In this document: positions 26,602 through 38,115 of the stretch, in pieces
How positions within the stretch are numbered: the stretch's first letter is position 1
Layout: each line of letters begins with the position of its first letter
DNA from: Alphaproteobacteria bacterium
Lineage (GTDB): Bacteria; Pseudomonadota; Alphaproteobacteria; SP197
Length of the DNA: 46,805 nucleotides
Reading direction: 5' to 3'
NCBI GenBank assembly: GCA_009694045.1
Contig: SHVY01000024.1
Location: forward strand, 1-46,805
Notes under the pieces: generated by a model
What the model was told of the DNA's origin: nothing
Database searches by the model: none
The model's input: the letters and a program-made list of their open reading frames with translations, nothing else
Program-made: the position numbers and the translations under genes

Positions 26602-28136
26602 ACGTGCCGGTCGCGGCCCTGCTGGCGCGCGGGCGCGACCGTCTGCGCGGGCTCGCGGGATGGCGGGCCATGCTCCTGGCCCTAGCGTTTGGGGCCGCGG
26701 CGACCGTGGCGTTACCGCCGCTCAACTTCGTTCCCTTGCTGGTCGTGGCGTTGGGTGGGCTGCTGTGGCTAATCGACGGTGCCCGCGACTGGCGCCGCGC
26801 CATGGTCCTGGGTTGGTGTTTCGGGACGGGGTTCTTTGGCGCCGGTCTCTGGTGGATCGGCCAAGCCTTCCAGGTCGATGCCGACCGGTTCGGCGCGCTG
26901 GCCCTACCCGCGATCGTCGGGCTGTCCGCGGGACTCGCCCTGTTCATCGCCGTGGCGGCGGGGCTTGCGCGTCTTGCCGCGGCTGGCGTGCCTCGGGCCG
27001 TCGCCCTCGCCCTGGCCTGGGCGGCCATGGAGTGGCTGCGCGGGCATGTCCTCACCGGGTTCCCATGGAACCTGCTGGCGTCCGCCTGGGCGCCGGTCGA
27101 TGCGATGCAGCAAGGCGCCGCCCTGTTCGGCGCCTACGGTCTCAGTCTGCTCACGGCCCTGGTCGCGATCCTGCCCGCCACCCTTGATCGCCGTGCCGTC
27201 GCCGTCGCCAGCGTCGTGCTGGTCGTGGCCTGGGGCGGCGGCGCGCTGCGCCTTGCCGGGGCCGAGGTCGCCATGGTGGACGGGGTCCGGCTCCGCCTCG
27301 TCCAGGCGGGCATCAGCCAGCGGGACAAATGGCGCGGCAATCTGGCCCTCCGGCATCTCGCGCTCCAGCTCGACCTGTCGCGCTCGGCCGCCGATCCGCC
27401 GCCGACCCATATCATCTGGCCCGAGGCGGCGATCGCCTTCTTCCTCGACGAACGACCCGACGTGCGCAGGGCCATGGCCGAGGTCATACCCGCCGGCGGT
27501 CTCTTGATCACGGGCATGGTTCGCCGAACCTGGAGCGAGACCGACCAGGTGCGGCTATGGAACAGCGTCGCGGCGATCGACGGCACCGGCGCGGTGACGG
27601 CCGTCTACGACAAGGCGCATCTGGTGCCGTTCGGCGAGTACATGCCCCTCCGGTCGGTGATCGATCTGGACAACCTGACCCAGGGCGGCCTCGACTTCTC
27701 GCCGGGCGCGGACCGGGCGACCTGGGCGCTGCCGGGCTTGCCTCCCCTCGGTCCCCTGGTTTGTTACGAGGTCATCTTCCCCGGAGGCGTGGTCGGGACC
27801 GGGGATCGACCGGCGTGGCTGCTGAACGTCACCAACGACGCCTGGTTCGGCGACAGCGCCGGCCCGCGCCAACATCTCGCCGCCGCGCGGCTGCGCAGCA
27901 TCGAGGAGGGCATGCCCCTGGTCCGCGCGGCCGGCGGCGGCATCTCGGCGGTCGTCGACCCCTACGGCCGGATCGTGGCCAGTCTCGATCTCGGCCGGAA
28001 GGGGGTGCTCGATTCGGGGCTGCCGGCGGCCCTCGTGGCTGCGCCGCCCTACGCCCGAATCGGCGATCTGGCCCTGATTCCCTTGGTTGTCCTGGCTTTG
28101 CCCTGGGTCTTCCGACGCTCGCGCACAGGTGGCTAA
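26598..28136 (+). CDS. lnt: Apolipoprotein N-acyltransferase
   Basis: Lnt adds the third acyl chain to bacterial lipoproteins at the inner membrane. The 512-residue protein has six or more N-terminal membrane helices (residues 15-220) and a periplasmic nitrilase domain. The catalytic triad is E276 ([11 protein letters not shown]), K339 ([12 protein letters not shown]) and C389 ([10 protein letters not shown]), very close to E. coli positions. Other marks are [11 protein letters not shown] and [20 protein letters not shown]. It starts at GTG 26598, overlapping the corC stop. The next gene is a PhrR/PraR-like regulator, a conserved order in alphaproteobacteria. Confidence 0.96.
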   Translation: MNVPVAALLARGRDRLRGLAGWRAMLLALAFGAAATVALPPLNFVPLLVVALGGLLWLIDGARDWRRAMVLGWCFGTGFFGAGLWWIGQAFQVDADRFGALALPAIVGLSAGLALFIAVAAGLARLAAAGVPRAVALALAWAAMEWLRGHVLTGFPWNLLASAWAPVDAMQQGAALFGAYGLSLLTALVAILPATLDRRAVAVASVVLVVAWGGGALRLAGAEVAMVDGVRLRLVQAGISQRDKWRGNLALRHLALQLDLSRSAADPPPTHIIWPEAAIAFFLDERPDVRRAMAEVIPAGGLLITGMVRRTWSETDQVRLWNSVAAIDGTGAVTAVYDKAHLVPFGEYMPLRSVIDLDNLTQGGLDFSPGADRATWALPGLPPLGPLVCYEVIFPGGVVGTGDRPAWLLNVTNDAWFGDSAGPRQHLAAARLRSIEEGMPLVRAAGGGISAVVDPYGRIVASLDLGRKGVLDSGLPAALVAAPPYARIGDLALIPLVVLALPWVFRRSRTGG

Positions 28137-28171
28137 GGGTAGACTTGACGCACGCAATAGTATGTATCAGG

Positions 28172-28196
28172 GTGTCATACGACACACGTTCGTATG
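28172..28196. promoter_or_regulatory. Inverted-repeat operator candidate upstream of PraR-like gene
   Basis: CATACGA (28176-28182) and TCGTATG (28190-28196) are perfect inverted arms around a seven-base spacer. A second overlapping dyad, GTGTC/GACAC, lies at 28172-28185. They sit 56-80 bases before the ATG at 28253, after a TTGACG (28145-28150) that could be a -35 element. The position fits an operator for a dimeric regulator, possibly the XRE protein itself. No convincing -10 hexamer is seen at the right spacing. Confidence 0.5.
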
Positions 28197-28252
28197 CGGC
28201 CGCCCTGTTCGGCAAGGGGACGGATGTCGTGTTCGGTGCCCAGGAAGACCCC

Positions 28253-28672
28253 ATGACGTCATCGCCTGATCCCATCGATATTCACGTCGGCAGCCGCGTG
28301 CGTCTGCGCCGGACGTTGCTCGGCCTCAGTCAGGTCAAGCTTGCCCAGATGTTGGGACTGACGTTTCAACAGGTGCAGAAGTACGAGAAGGGCAACAACC
28401 GCATCGGGTCGAGCCGTCTCTTTCACATCAGCAAGATACTCGACGTGCCGGTGGCGTACTTCTTCGACGAGATCATCGCGCCGACCCTTGCCGGGGGCGT
28501 GGCCGAACCGTCGCAGGCGCCCTACGAGGTCGACACCATGGCACGGCGGGAGACGCTCGAGCTGGTGCGCGCCTATTATCGCATCGCCGACCCCGATGTC
28601 CGCCGTCGGGTCTACGAGCTGGTGAAATCCATGAGCCAGAGCCCGTCGGGTTCGAACCCGCAAATAGCTTGA
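28253..28672 (+). CDS. XRE-family transcriptional regulator, PhrR/PraR-like
   Basis: This 139-residue DNA-binding protein has a Cro/CI helix-turn-helix at residues 12-65 ([20 protein letters not shown], then [20 protein letters not shown]). Its C-terminal half ([20 protein letters not shown]) is typical of the alphaproteobacterial SinR-like proteins called PhrR/PraR. The gene lies between lnt and metK, as in rhizobia. There this regulator is acid-responsive (PhrR) or represses biofilm and quorum-sensing genes (PraR). The start ATG 28253 gives the standard length. The assignment rests on sequence pattern and gene order. Confidence 0.88.
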   Translation: MTSSPDPIDIHVGSRVRLRRTLLGLSQVKLAQMLGLTFQQVQKYEKGNNRIGSSRLFHISKILDVPVAYFFDEIIAPTLAGGVAEPSQAPYEVDTMARRETLELVRAYYRIADPDVRRRVYELVKSMSQSPSGSNPQIA

Positions 28673-28760
28673 CCGCGGGCCGCGCCGGCCCCTAAACCGT
28701 GCCCCACCGTCGGGCCGGGTCGCCGGTACCGACTCCCCTGAAGCGAGGCGGAACGCAGCG

Positions 28761-29930
28761 GTGTCGCGGGCTGATTATCTCTTCACCAGTGAATCCGTGG
28801 CCGAAGGCCACCCCGACAAGGTTTGCGACCGCATCTCCGACGCCATCGTGGATCTGTTCCTCACCGCCGATCCCCTGTCCAGGATCGCGGTCGAGACCCT
28901 GTGCACCACCAACCGGATCGTCATCGCCGGCGAGGTGCGCGGACCCAGGACCATGACCGCCGAGCGCATGACCGAAACGGCGCGCGCCGCCGTCAAGGAG
29001 ATCGGCTACCAGCAGGACGGCTTCCACTGGCAGCACGCCAAGGTCGAGGTCCTGGTGCATGAGCAGTCGGCCGATATCGCGGTCGGGGTCGACGCCAGCG
29101 GCAACAAGGACGAGGGCGCGGGCGATCAAGGCATCATGTTCGGCTACGCCTGTCGCGAGACCAAGGTTTTGATGCCGGCCCCCATTCACTATGCCCACAA
29201 CATCCTGAAGAGCCTCGCCGAGGCGCGCCATTCGGGAGCCGAGCCGGGATTGGGCCCCGATGCCAAGAGCCAGGTGACCCTGCGTTACGTCGGCGGCAAG
29301 CCGGTGTCGGCCCATTCGGTGGTCGTCTCCACCCAGCATGGGGCGCACCTCAGCCAGGAAGAAGTCCGCGAGATCGTCCGCCCCCACGTCGTCAACGTGC
29401 TGCCGGCGGGATGGATGTGCTCGGAGGAACGCTTCTACGTGAACCCGACCGGGCGGTTCGTGATCGGCGGTCCCGACGGCGATTGCGGTCTCACCGGACG
29501 CAAGATCATCGTCGATACCTATGGCGGCGCGGCGCCCCACGGCGGCGGCGCCTTCTCGGGCAAGGATCCGTCCAAGGTCGATCGCTCCGCCGCGTACGTC
29601 GCGCGCTATCTGGCGAAGAACGTCGTGGCGTCCGGGCTCGCCGATCGCTGCACGATCCAGCTCGCCTACGCGATCGGGGTGGCCGAACCGCTCGCGCTCT
29701 ACCTCGATACCTACGGCACCGGTGAGGTGGACGAGGACCGCTTGAGCCTCAAGCTTCGCGACCTGGTGAACCTCACCCCGCGCGGCATCCGGGAACGGCT
29801 CGGGCTCAACCGCCCGATCTACGCGCGCACCTCCGCCTACGGGCACTTCGGGCGCGAACCCGACCCGGATGGTGGCTTCTCGTGGGAGCGTCTCGATCTC
29901 GTCGACCAGCTGCGTTCGGCCTTCGCGTAA
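28761..29930 (+). CDS. metK: S-adenosylmethionine synthetase
   Basis: MetK makes SAM from methionine and ATP. The 389-residue protein has the N-terminal [18 protein letters not shown], the signature [12 protein letters not shown] (around 118-130) and [19 protein letters not shown] (around 261-279). It starts at GTG 28761. The 88-base gap from the preceding regulator holds GC-rich inverted bases (GGGCCGCGCCGGCCC) but no T-run. I could not recognise a SAM-II or SAM/SAH riboswitch in it. The trmB frame begins inside the metK 3' end. Confidence 0.97.
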   Translation: MSRADYLFTSESVAEGHPDKVCDRISDAIVDLFLTADPLSRIAVETLCTTNRIVIAGEVRGPRTMTAERMTETARAAVKEIGYQQDGFHWQHAKVEVLVHEQSADIAVGVDASGNKDEGAGDQGIMFGYACRETKVLMPAPIHYAHNILKSLAEARHSGAEPGLGPDAKSQVTLRYVGGKPVSAHSVVVSTQHGAHLSQEEVREIVRPHVVNVLPAGWMCSEERFYVNPTGRFVIGGPDGDCGLTGRKIIVDTYGGAAPHGGGAFSGKDPSKVDRSAAYVARYLAKNVVASGLADRCTIQLAYAIGVAEPLALYLDTYGTGEVDEDRLSLKLRDLVNLTPRGIRERLGLNRPIYARTSAYGHFGREPDPDGGFSWERLDLVDQLRSAFA

Positions 29931-30621
29931 CCCGGCACCCGACGGCCCCCCCTTCCGGCTCTACGGGCGCCGGATGGGGCGCGCGCTGTCCATGCGGCAG
30001 CGCCGGCTGCTCGACGACGTACTGCCGCGGCTCGCGGTCCCCGAGGGCGGATCGCTCAACCCCAACCGGCTCTTTCACGCCGCCCGCGAGGTGCGCCTCG
30101 AGATCGGCTTCGGTACCGGCGAGCATCTGGCGCACCAGGTCCTGGCGCACCCGGACATCGGGTTCATCGGCTGCGAGCCGTTTATCGCCGGGGTCGCCGC
30201 GCTGCTCGCGCGGCTCGGGCCATCGCCGCCCAGGAATGTTCTGGTCTATCCCGACGACGCCCGGACTCTCCTGGCGCGAACCCGACCGGGAGCGTTCGCC
30301 GCCATCGTTCTGCTGTTTCCGGACCCGTGGCCGAAGCTGCGCCATCGCAAGCGGCGATTCATCAATCGGACAAGCCTCGATCTGGTGGCGGCCGCCCTGG
30401 CGCCGGGGGGCTGGTTCCACGTCGCGACCGACGATCCGGACTACGCGGTCCATATCCTCGCCGAGGTACCCCGGCACGGCGCCTTCGCCTGGGCGGCTGA
30501 AAGCGCCGCGGCCTGGCGCCGGCCGAGCGATGCCGGGCCCCTGTCGCGCTGCGAGGTCAAGGCCCGCGCCGCTGGCCGGCCAGCCATCTACTTGGCGTTT
30601 CGCCGTCAGTTCTCGCCGTGA
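29869..30621 (+). CDS. trmB: tRNA (guanine-N7-)-methyltransferase
   Basis: TrmB makes m7G46 in tRNA using SAM, so its place after metK is apt. The Rossmann motif is [14 protein letters not shown]. The catalytic block is [20 protein letters not shown], followed by [16 protein letters not shown]. The conserved [10 protein letters not shown] segment at the N-terminus requires a start upstream of base 29940. The only in-frame options there are ATG 29869 and GTG 29872, so the gene overlaps metK by about 60 bases. ATG 29974 would cut off the YGRR motif. Its 3' end overlaps the convergent cold-shock gene by 16 bases. Confidence 0.9.
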   Translation: MVASRGSVSISSTSCVRPSRNPAPDGPPFRLYGRRMGRALSMRQRRLLDDVLPRLAVPEGGSLNPNRLFHAAREVRLEIGFGTGEHLAHQVLAHPDIGFIGCEPFIAGVAALLARLGPSPPRNVLVYPDDARTLLARTRPGAFAAIVLLFPDPWPKLRHRKRRFINRTSLDLVAAALAPGGWFHVATDDPDYAVHILAEVPRHGAFAWAAESAAAWRRPSDAGPLSRCEVKARAAGRPAIYLAFRRQFSP

Positions 30622-30815
30622 CCGGGGACGTGGCCGGGCACCACGTCGATCGCCTCGGGACCCTTGGCGCCCTCGATCATGGCGAAGCTCACGGGATCGC
30701 CCGCCGCCAGGGACGCTTGGGGGTCGAGGCGGGCGAAGAGATCGTCGCCACCGTCCTCGCGGGCGACGAAGCCATAGCCCTTGGCCCGGTTGATCCAGCG
30801 AAGGGTTCCATGCAC
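30606..30815 (-). CDS. Cold-shock-domain protein
   Basis: This 69-residue protein has one cold-shock OB-fold. GTLRWINRAKGYGFVAREDG contains an RNP1-like KGYGFV, followed by DDLFARLDPQ. It is an RNA/DNA-binding chaperone type but diverges from classical CspA: the RNP2 motif VFVH is replaced by LFAR. The start is GTG 30815, and the first residues MHGTLRW agree with the family. It converges on trmB and overlaps its stop. It is divergent from the rimP leader. Confidence 0.85.
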   Translation of the reverse strand: MHGTLRWINRAKGYGFVAREDGGDDLFARLDPQASLAAGDPVSFAMIEGAKGPEAIDVVPGHVPGHGEN

Positions 30816-30938
30816 GGCGCGAGAGTCCCGACGAAAAGAGGTTGAAGATCAGCCCGAAAGCGCTAACATAACAGTAGAAAAGAAGCTCGGGCCAACGAGC
30901 TGAGCCTATCGCTAGGTGGGCTTTTGGCCCACTTTTTT
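30816..30938 (+). promoter_or_regulatory. rimP leader, candidate transcription attenuator
   Basis: The gap before rimP ends in an intrinsic-terminator hairpin (30916-30938) only ten bases before the rimP ATG. Upstream, GCTCG (30885-30889) pairs with CGAGC (30896-30900). The segment GGGCC (30889-30893) could instead pair with GGCCC (30926-30930), the 3' arm of the terminator. That gives two mutually exclusive folds, as in an attenuator. An alphaproteobacterial rimP leader of this kind has been predicted before; I recall this and have not checked it. A promoter must lie upstream, near the divergent cold-shock gene. Confidence 0.65.
30916..30938 (+). terminator. Intrinsic terminator in the rimP leader
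   Basis: GTGGGC (30916-30921) pairs with GCCCAC (30927-30932) around a TTTTG loop. Six T bases follow at 30933-30938. This is the clearest intrinsic terminator in the window. Because it precedes rather than follows a gene on the same strand, it probably regulates readthrough into rimP-nusA. Confidence 0.85.
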
Positions 30939-30948
30939 GTTTGCCGCG

Positions 30949-31497
30949 ATGATGCAGAAGATGAAGCGGGCTCGGGCGCCGCGGGAACCGGTTCCTGCGA
31001 TGCCGCGAACGGGAAACCTTGAGGGCGTGGTCAGCCGCGTCGTCACCGAACTTGGATTCACTCCGATCCGGACACGGATCACGGGGCGGCTCCGGCCCAC
31101 GCTCCAGGTCATGGCGGAGCGCGCCGATGGTACGCCCTTGACGATCGACGATTGCGCGACGATCAGCCGCACGCTGTCCGCCGCGTTCGAGCTGGACGAC
31201 CCGATGCCGGGACCCTACCAGCTCGAGGTGAGTTCGGCGGGGATCGATCGGCCACTGGTCACCCGCGCCGATTTCGAGCGGTTCGTGGGCAGTTCGGCCG
31301 AGGTGACGACGGTTGTGCCGATCGACGGGCGGCGCCGGTTCAAGGGCCGGATCGCCGGCGTCGCCGAAGACCGGCTGGCGATCGATTGCGAGGCGGGACT
31401 TGCCGAAGTGCCGCTCGCCGCGGTGGCCGATGCCAGGCTCGTGATCGCCCGCGAGATCTTAGCGAAGCCGCGGCCGCCGGCGCGTCGTACGGGATAG
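30949..31497 (+). CDS. rimP: Ribosome maturation factor RimP
   Basis: RimP assists 30S subunit assembly. This 182-residue protein has the N-terminal domain GVVSRVVTELGFTPIRTRI to ISRTLSAAFELDD and the family signature YQLEVSSAGIDRPLV. The C-terminal SH3-like domain ends near IAREILAKP. ATG 30949 is the first start after the terminator hairpin, with alternatives at 30952 and 30961. The frame is open back to 30916, but that lies inside the hairpin. No strong ribosome-binding site is seen. It heads the nusA-infB operon. Confidence 0.93.
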   Translation: MMQKMKRARAPREPVPAMPRTGNLEGVVSRVVTELGFTPIRTRITGRLRPTLQVMAERADGTPLTIDDCATISRTLSAAFELDDPMPGPYQLEVSSAGIDRPLVTRADFERFVGSSAEVTTVVPIDGRRRFKGRIAGVAEDRLAIDCEAGLAEVPLAAVADARLVIAREILAKPRPPARRTG

Positions 31498-31505
31498 AGG
31501 ATAGG

Positions 31506-33053
31506 ATGGACAGCGCAGCAACAGGCATTCAGATCGAGGTCCTGGCCGTCGCGGACGCGGTGGCGCGGGAGAAGGGGATCGAACGCGACACCGTCCTTGA
31601 GGCGATGGAGCAGGCGATTCAGCACGCCGGCAAGCGCAAGTACGGGCACGAGCACGACATCCGTGCCGAGATCGACCGGCAGAGCGGCGACATCCATCTG
31701 TTTCGCTACCTCGAGGTGGTGGAGACGCTGGAGAACCCCTCCACCCAGATCGCCGTCGAGGATGCCCGAGCCCGCAATCCGGCGGCGCAGGCCGGCGATT
31801 TCCTCAGCGAGGCGCTGCCTCCGATCGATTTCGGCCGCATCGCCGCCCAGACCGCGAAGCAGGTGATCGTGCAAAAGGTGCGCGAGGCCGAACGCAAGCG
31901 GCAGTACGAGGAATACAAGGATCGCATCGGCGAGATCGTGAATGGCCTGATCAAGCGGGTGGACTACGGCAATCTGGTGGTCGACCTGGGTCGGGCCGAG
32001 GCGGTCATCCGACGGGACGAGCTGCTGCCGCGCGAAATCTTCCGGCGTGGGGATCGGGTGCGCGCGTACATCTACGACGTGCGGCCGGAGCCACGCGGTC
32101 CGCAAATATTCCTGTCCCGCACCCATCCGCAATTCATGGCCAAGCTGTTCGCCCAGGAAGTGCCCGAGGTCTACGACCGCATCATCGAGATCAAGGCGGT
32201 GGCCCGCGATCCGGGCAGCCGGGCGAAGATCGGGGTGTTCAGCCGCGATTCCAGCATCGACCCGGTCGGTGCCTGCGTCGGCATGCGCGGCAGCCGCGTG
32301 CAGGCGGTCGTCAACGAGCTTCAGGGCGAGAAGATCGACATCATCCAGTGGTCCCAGGACCCGGCCACCTTCGTCGTCAACGCCTTGGCGCCGGCCGAGG
32401 TCACGAAGGTCGTGCTGGACGAGGAAACCCAGCGTATCGAGGTCGTGGTGCCCGACGATCAGCTCAGCCTGGCGATCGGGCGGCGCGGACAGAACGTTCG
32501 CCTCGCCTCGCAGCTCACCGGCTGGGACATCGACATCGCCACCGAAGGCGAGGATTCCGAGCGGCGTCGGGCGGAATTCAAGGCGGCATCCGAACTGTTC
32601 ATGCAGGCCCTCGACGTCGATGACGTGATCGCGCGCCTGCTGGTCACCGAGGGGTTCGCCGACGTGGAGGAGGTCGCCTTCGTGCCGGCGGAAGAGCTGG
32701 CCACGATCGGCGGCTTCGAGCAGCCCTTCGCCGAGGAGCTGCATCGTCGTGCCGAGGTCTATGTCGCCGAGCGGGACGCGGCGCTCGAGGAGCGGCGCAA
32801 GGAGCTCGGAGTCAGCGACGAGATCGCCGCCATCGAGGGCATCACCCCGCCGATGCTGGTGACGCTCGGCGAGAACGGCGTCAAGGCGCTGGACGATCTC
32901 GCCGATCTCGCCAGCGACGAATTGGTCGAGTTGCTCAAGGACCGGCGCCTGACCGAAGAGGATGCCAACGCCATCATCATGGCGGCACGGGCCCATTGGT
33001 TCCCCGACGAAGGGACCGGCGACGCCGCGCCGGCCGCCGCGGAGACGGCCTGA
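31506..33053 (+). CDS. nusA: Transcription elongation/termination factor NusA
   Basis: NusA binds RNA polymerase and nascent RNA to modulate pausing, termination and antitermination. The 515-residue protein has an N-terminal polymerase-binding domain, an S1 domain (GEIVNGLIKRVDYGNLVVDL) and two KH domains (RAKIGVFSRDSSIDPVGACV, then LSLAIGRRGQNVRLASQL). Two C-terminal helix-hairpin-helix acidic repeats follow (about 390-500, ending LTEEDANAIIMAARAHWF). An AGAGGAT sequence precedes ATG 31506 at good spacing. It is eight bases after rimP, and NusA is a plausible sensor for the leader attenuator. Confidence 0.97.
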   Translation: MDSAATGIQIEVLAVADAVAREKGIERDTVLEAMEQAIQHAGKRKYGHEHDIRAEIDRQSGDIHLFRYLEVVETLENPSTQIAVEDARARNPAAQAGDFLSEALPPIDFGRIAAQTAKQVIVQKVREAERKRQYEEYKDRIGEIVNGLIKRVDYGNLVVDLGRAEAVIRRDELLPREIFRRGDRVRAYIYDVRPEPRGPQIFLSRTHPQFMAKLFAQEVPEVYDRIIEIKAVARDPGSRAKIGVFSRDSSIDPVGACVGMRGSRVQAVVNELQGEKIDIIQWSQDPATFVVNALAPAEVTKVVLDEETQRIEVVVPDDQLSLAIGRRGQNVRLASQLTGWDIDIATEGEDSERRRAEFKAASELFMQALDVDDVIARLLVTEGFADVEEVAFVPAEELATIGGFEQPFAEELHRRAEVYVAERDAALEERRKELGVSDEIAAIEGITPPMLVTLGENGVKALDDLADLASDELVELLKDRRLTEEDANAIIMAARAHWFPDEGTGDAAPAAAETA

Positions 33054-33060
33054 GGCAAGG

Positions 33061-33671
33061 ATGACCACTGATCCCTCGAGCATGGCGGAGGCCGGGCCGC
33101 AGCGACGTTGCATCGCCAGCGGACGCACCCTGCCGCGGGCGGATCTTGTCCGCTTCGTGCGCGATCCCGACGGCGTCCTGGTGCCGGACGTGGCCGGTCG
33201 GCTGCCGGGGCGCGGGGTCTGGGTAGCACCCGAGCGCGATCTGATTGCGCGGGCGGCGCGGAAGGGCCTGTTCGCCCGCGGCCTAGGCGAGCCGGTGCGC
33301 GCCGATGCGGCGATCTCCGACCGGGTCGAGGTCTTGCTGGTCCGCCACTGGCTTGGGCTTCTTGGCATGGCACGCCGCGCGGGTCAGCTCGCGCTCGGCT
33401 TCGAGCAGGTTCGGGCGCTGGCCGCGAGCGGGCATGCCGGGCTGCTGATCGGGGCATCGGACGGCGCCGCCGGGACTCTGGGCCGATTGCGCGCGCTGGC
33501 TCCCCAGGTTCCCTGTGTTACCTTTTTCAGCAACGGCGAATTGTCGGGTGCCCTGGGACGCGAGAACGTGGTCCAGGCGGCCGTGCAAAGGGGCCGCATG
33601 GCCGATCGGCTCGCCCGCGAAGCCCGTCGGTTGACCGATTTCCGTTCCGTGCATCTGGATCACCTTGTCGA

Positions 33672-33675
<4 letters not shown>
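33061..33675 (+). CDS. YlxR (DUF448) / L7Ae-like RNA-binding fusion protein
   Basis: This 204-residue protein joins two RNA-binding modules. Residues 13-75 are YlxR/DUF448 ([31 protein letters not shown]). Residues 90-195 are an L7Ae/YlxQ-like fold ([20 protein letters not shown], then [20 protein letters not shown]). In Firmicutes these are separate neighbours, ylxR and ylxQ. The fused form is common in alphaproteobacteria. The function is unsettled but probably concerns transcription or ribosome assembly, given its fixed place between nusA and infB. It overlaps infB by four bases. Confidence 0.9.
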
Positions 33676-36377
<2,702 letters not shown>

Positions 36378-36742
36378 GCCTGATCGCGTCGGCGCCTCGC
36401 CGCGACAGCTCAAGGTCGGCGAGGAGATCCGGCACGCGCTCGCGGCGGTGCTCAGTCACGGCGATCTGCGCGATCCGGCCCTGCACGGCCGCTCGATCAC
36501 GGTGTCGGAGGTGGCGATCAGCCCCGACCTCAAGCACGCGACCGCCTATGTCATGCCGCTCGGCGGCGCCGATCTCGAAGCCGTGCTGAAGGGGCTTGAA
36601 CGCGCGGGTCCGTTCCTGCGCCGCGAGGTCAGCCGCAACGTCCGCCTCCGGTACATGCCGGACCTGACGTTCGAACCCGACGTGGGGTTTGCGCGGGCGG
36701 AGCGGATCGATCGCCTGCTGCACGACATTCCGCCGCCGACCC

Positions 36743-37639
36743 ATGGGTCGTAAACACGTCGGCCGGCGGCTCGACGGCTGGCTCGTCCTCGACAAACCCG
36801 CGGGAATGACCTCGGCGACGGCACTCGGCAAGGCCCTGAAGATGACCGGGGCCGCCAAGGCCGGGCACGCCGGAACCCTCGACCCGCTAGCCACCGGGGT
36901 CCTGCCCCTGGCCTTCGGTCAGGCGACGCGCACGGTCGCCTTCGTCATGGGCGGGGCGAAGCGCTACCGGGTCACCATCCGCTGGGGTGAATCGCGCACA
37001 ACGGACGACGCCGACGGCGATGTGATCGACCGCAACCCCGTGCGCCCCAGCGCGGCCGCGATCCTTGCGGCCTTGCCCGTCTTTCACGGCACGATCAGCC
37101 AGACGCCGCCCCGGTACGCGGCCGTCAAGCGCGATGGCGAGCGGGCCTACGCCATTGCCCGCCGCGGGGAAGACCCCGAGTTGGAGCCGCGCGAGGTGCG
37201 GGTGGACGGCATCGTGCTGGCCGCAGGGGACGATCCGGACCTGGCGACCCTGGAGATCGATTGCGGCAAGGGGTTCTACGTCCGGGCGCTGGCGCGAGAC
37301 CTCGCCCAGCACCTCGGCACCCTCGGCCATGTCGTCGCCCTGCGCCGCCTGCGAGTCGGACCGTTCCACGAGGCGGCCGCGATTTCGCTGGATAGGCTCG
37401 ACCTCCTGGTGCATAGTCCCGCGTTCGTCGAGCATCTGTTGCCGATTGAGACTGCGCTGGCCGACATCCCGGCGCTGCCGATATCGGAGGAAGCAGCCCT
37501 CAGACTTTCGCGAGGTGCTTCCGTCAAGATGCCCGGCAACGGCGAAGGGCCGGTGCGAGTAACCGCCGCAGGGAAGCTACTGGCTCTTGGCAAACTGGTC
37601 GGTGGTGAAATTCGACCGGTTCGTGTCTTCAATCAATAG
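36743..37639 (+). CDS. truB: tRNA pseudouridine-55 synthase
   Basis: TruB makes pseudouridine 55 in the tRNA T-loop. The 298-residue protein starts GWLVLDKPAGMTSATALGKA and has the catalytic aspartate D47 in GHAGTLDPLATGVLPLAFG. KRYRVTIRWGESRTTDDADG and the segment CGKGFYVRALARDLA are also typical, and a C-terminal PUA-like domain ends GEIRPVRVFNQ. ATG 36743 overlaps the end of rbfA. The rpsO gene follows after 12 bases. Confidence 0.96.
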   Translation: MGRKHVGRRLDGWLVLDKPAGMTSATALGKALKMTGAAKAGHAGTLDPLATGVLPLAFGQATRTVAFVMGGAKRYRVTIRWGESRTTDDADGDVIDRNPVRPSAAAILAALPVFHGTISQTPPRYAAVKRDGERAYAIARRGEDPELEPREVRVDGIVLAAGDDPDLATLEIDCGKGFYVRALARDLAQHLGTLGHVVALRRLRVGPFHEAAAISLDRLDLLVHSPAFVEHLLPIETALADIPALPISEEAALRLSRGASVKMPGNGEGPVRVTAAGKLLALGKLVGGEIRPVRVFNQ

Positions 37640-37651
37640 AGGATTAGGACG

Positions 37652-37921
37652 ATGTCGATCACTTCTGAGCGCAAGGCTCAGCTGATCAAGGACTATGCCC
37701 GTGGCAACAAGGATACGGGTTCGGCGGAGGTTCAGGTTGCGATTCTGAGCGAGCGCATCACGAACCTGACCGAGCATTTCAAGACCCACAAGAAGGACGT
37801 CCATTCGCGGCGCGGCCTCTTGATGATGGTCAGCCGCCGTCGGCGCATGCTCGACTACATCAAATCCCACGACACCGCGCGCTATGGCGCGTTGATCGAG
37901 CGACTTGGCCTGCGCCGTTAG
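37652..37921 (+). CDS. rpsO: 30S ribosomal protein S15
   Basis: This 89-residue protein binds 16S rRNA and has the family blocks [40 protein letters not shown] and [25 protein letters not shown] ribosome-binding site precedes ATG 37652. S15 often represses its own mRNA, and in many bacteria the rpsO-pnp pair shares a transcript with an RNA-processing site between them. Hairpins in the following gap fit this. Confidence 0.97.
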   Translation: MSITSERKAQLIKDYARGNKDTGSAEVQVAILSERITNLTEHFKTHKKDVHSRRGLLMMVSRRRRMLDYIKSHDTARYGALIERLGLRR

Positions 37922-37936
37922 AGCGGCGCCGCTTGG

Positions 37937-37976
37937 GGCCGGCGACGCTCGCCCCGCCGGCCGCGGGTCGCGACCC
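37937..37976 (+). promoter_or_regulatory. Hairpins in the rpsO-pnp intergenic region
   Basis: GGCCGGC (37937-37943) pairs with GCCGGCC (37956-37962) around a 12-base loop. The perfect palindrome GGGTCGCGACCC (37965-37976) follows immediately. No T-run follows, so these are not a simple intrinsic terminator. In E. coli the same gap holds a terminator and an RNase III hairpin that lets PNPase control its own mRNA. An analogous processing structure is inferred here. The rest of the 194-base gap has no recognisable gene. Confidence 0.5.
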
Positions 37977-38115
37977 ATCCATCGCGTGAATGCCGGCGCG
38001 TGGACGCTTGACCGCGGGTCGGCGATCCTCGCCATCAGCACTGACCGCGACGCTCGACGGGGCCGGCGCGGGCGACACCCCTTACACATGGAAGAAGAGA
38101 GAGAAGGAACGCACG

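Noticed and set aside
28673-28760. SAM-II or SAM/SAH riboswitch before metK
   Set aside because: The 88-base gap has GC-rich inverted bases but not the conserved cores I know for these riboswitches. A covariance-model search would be decisive.
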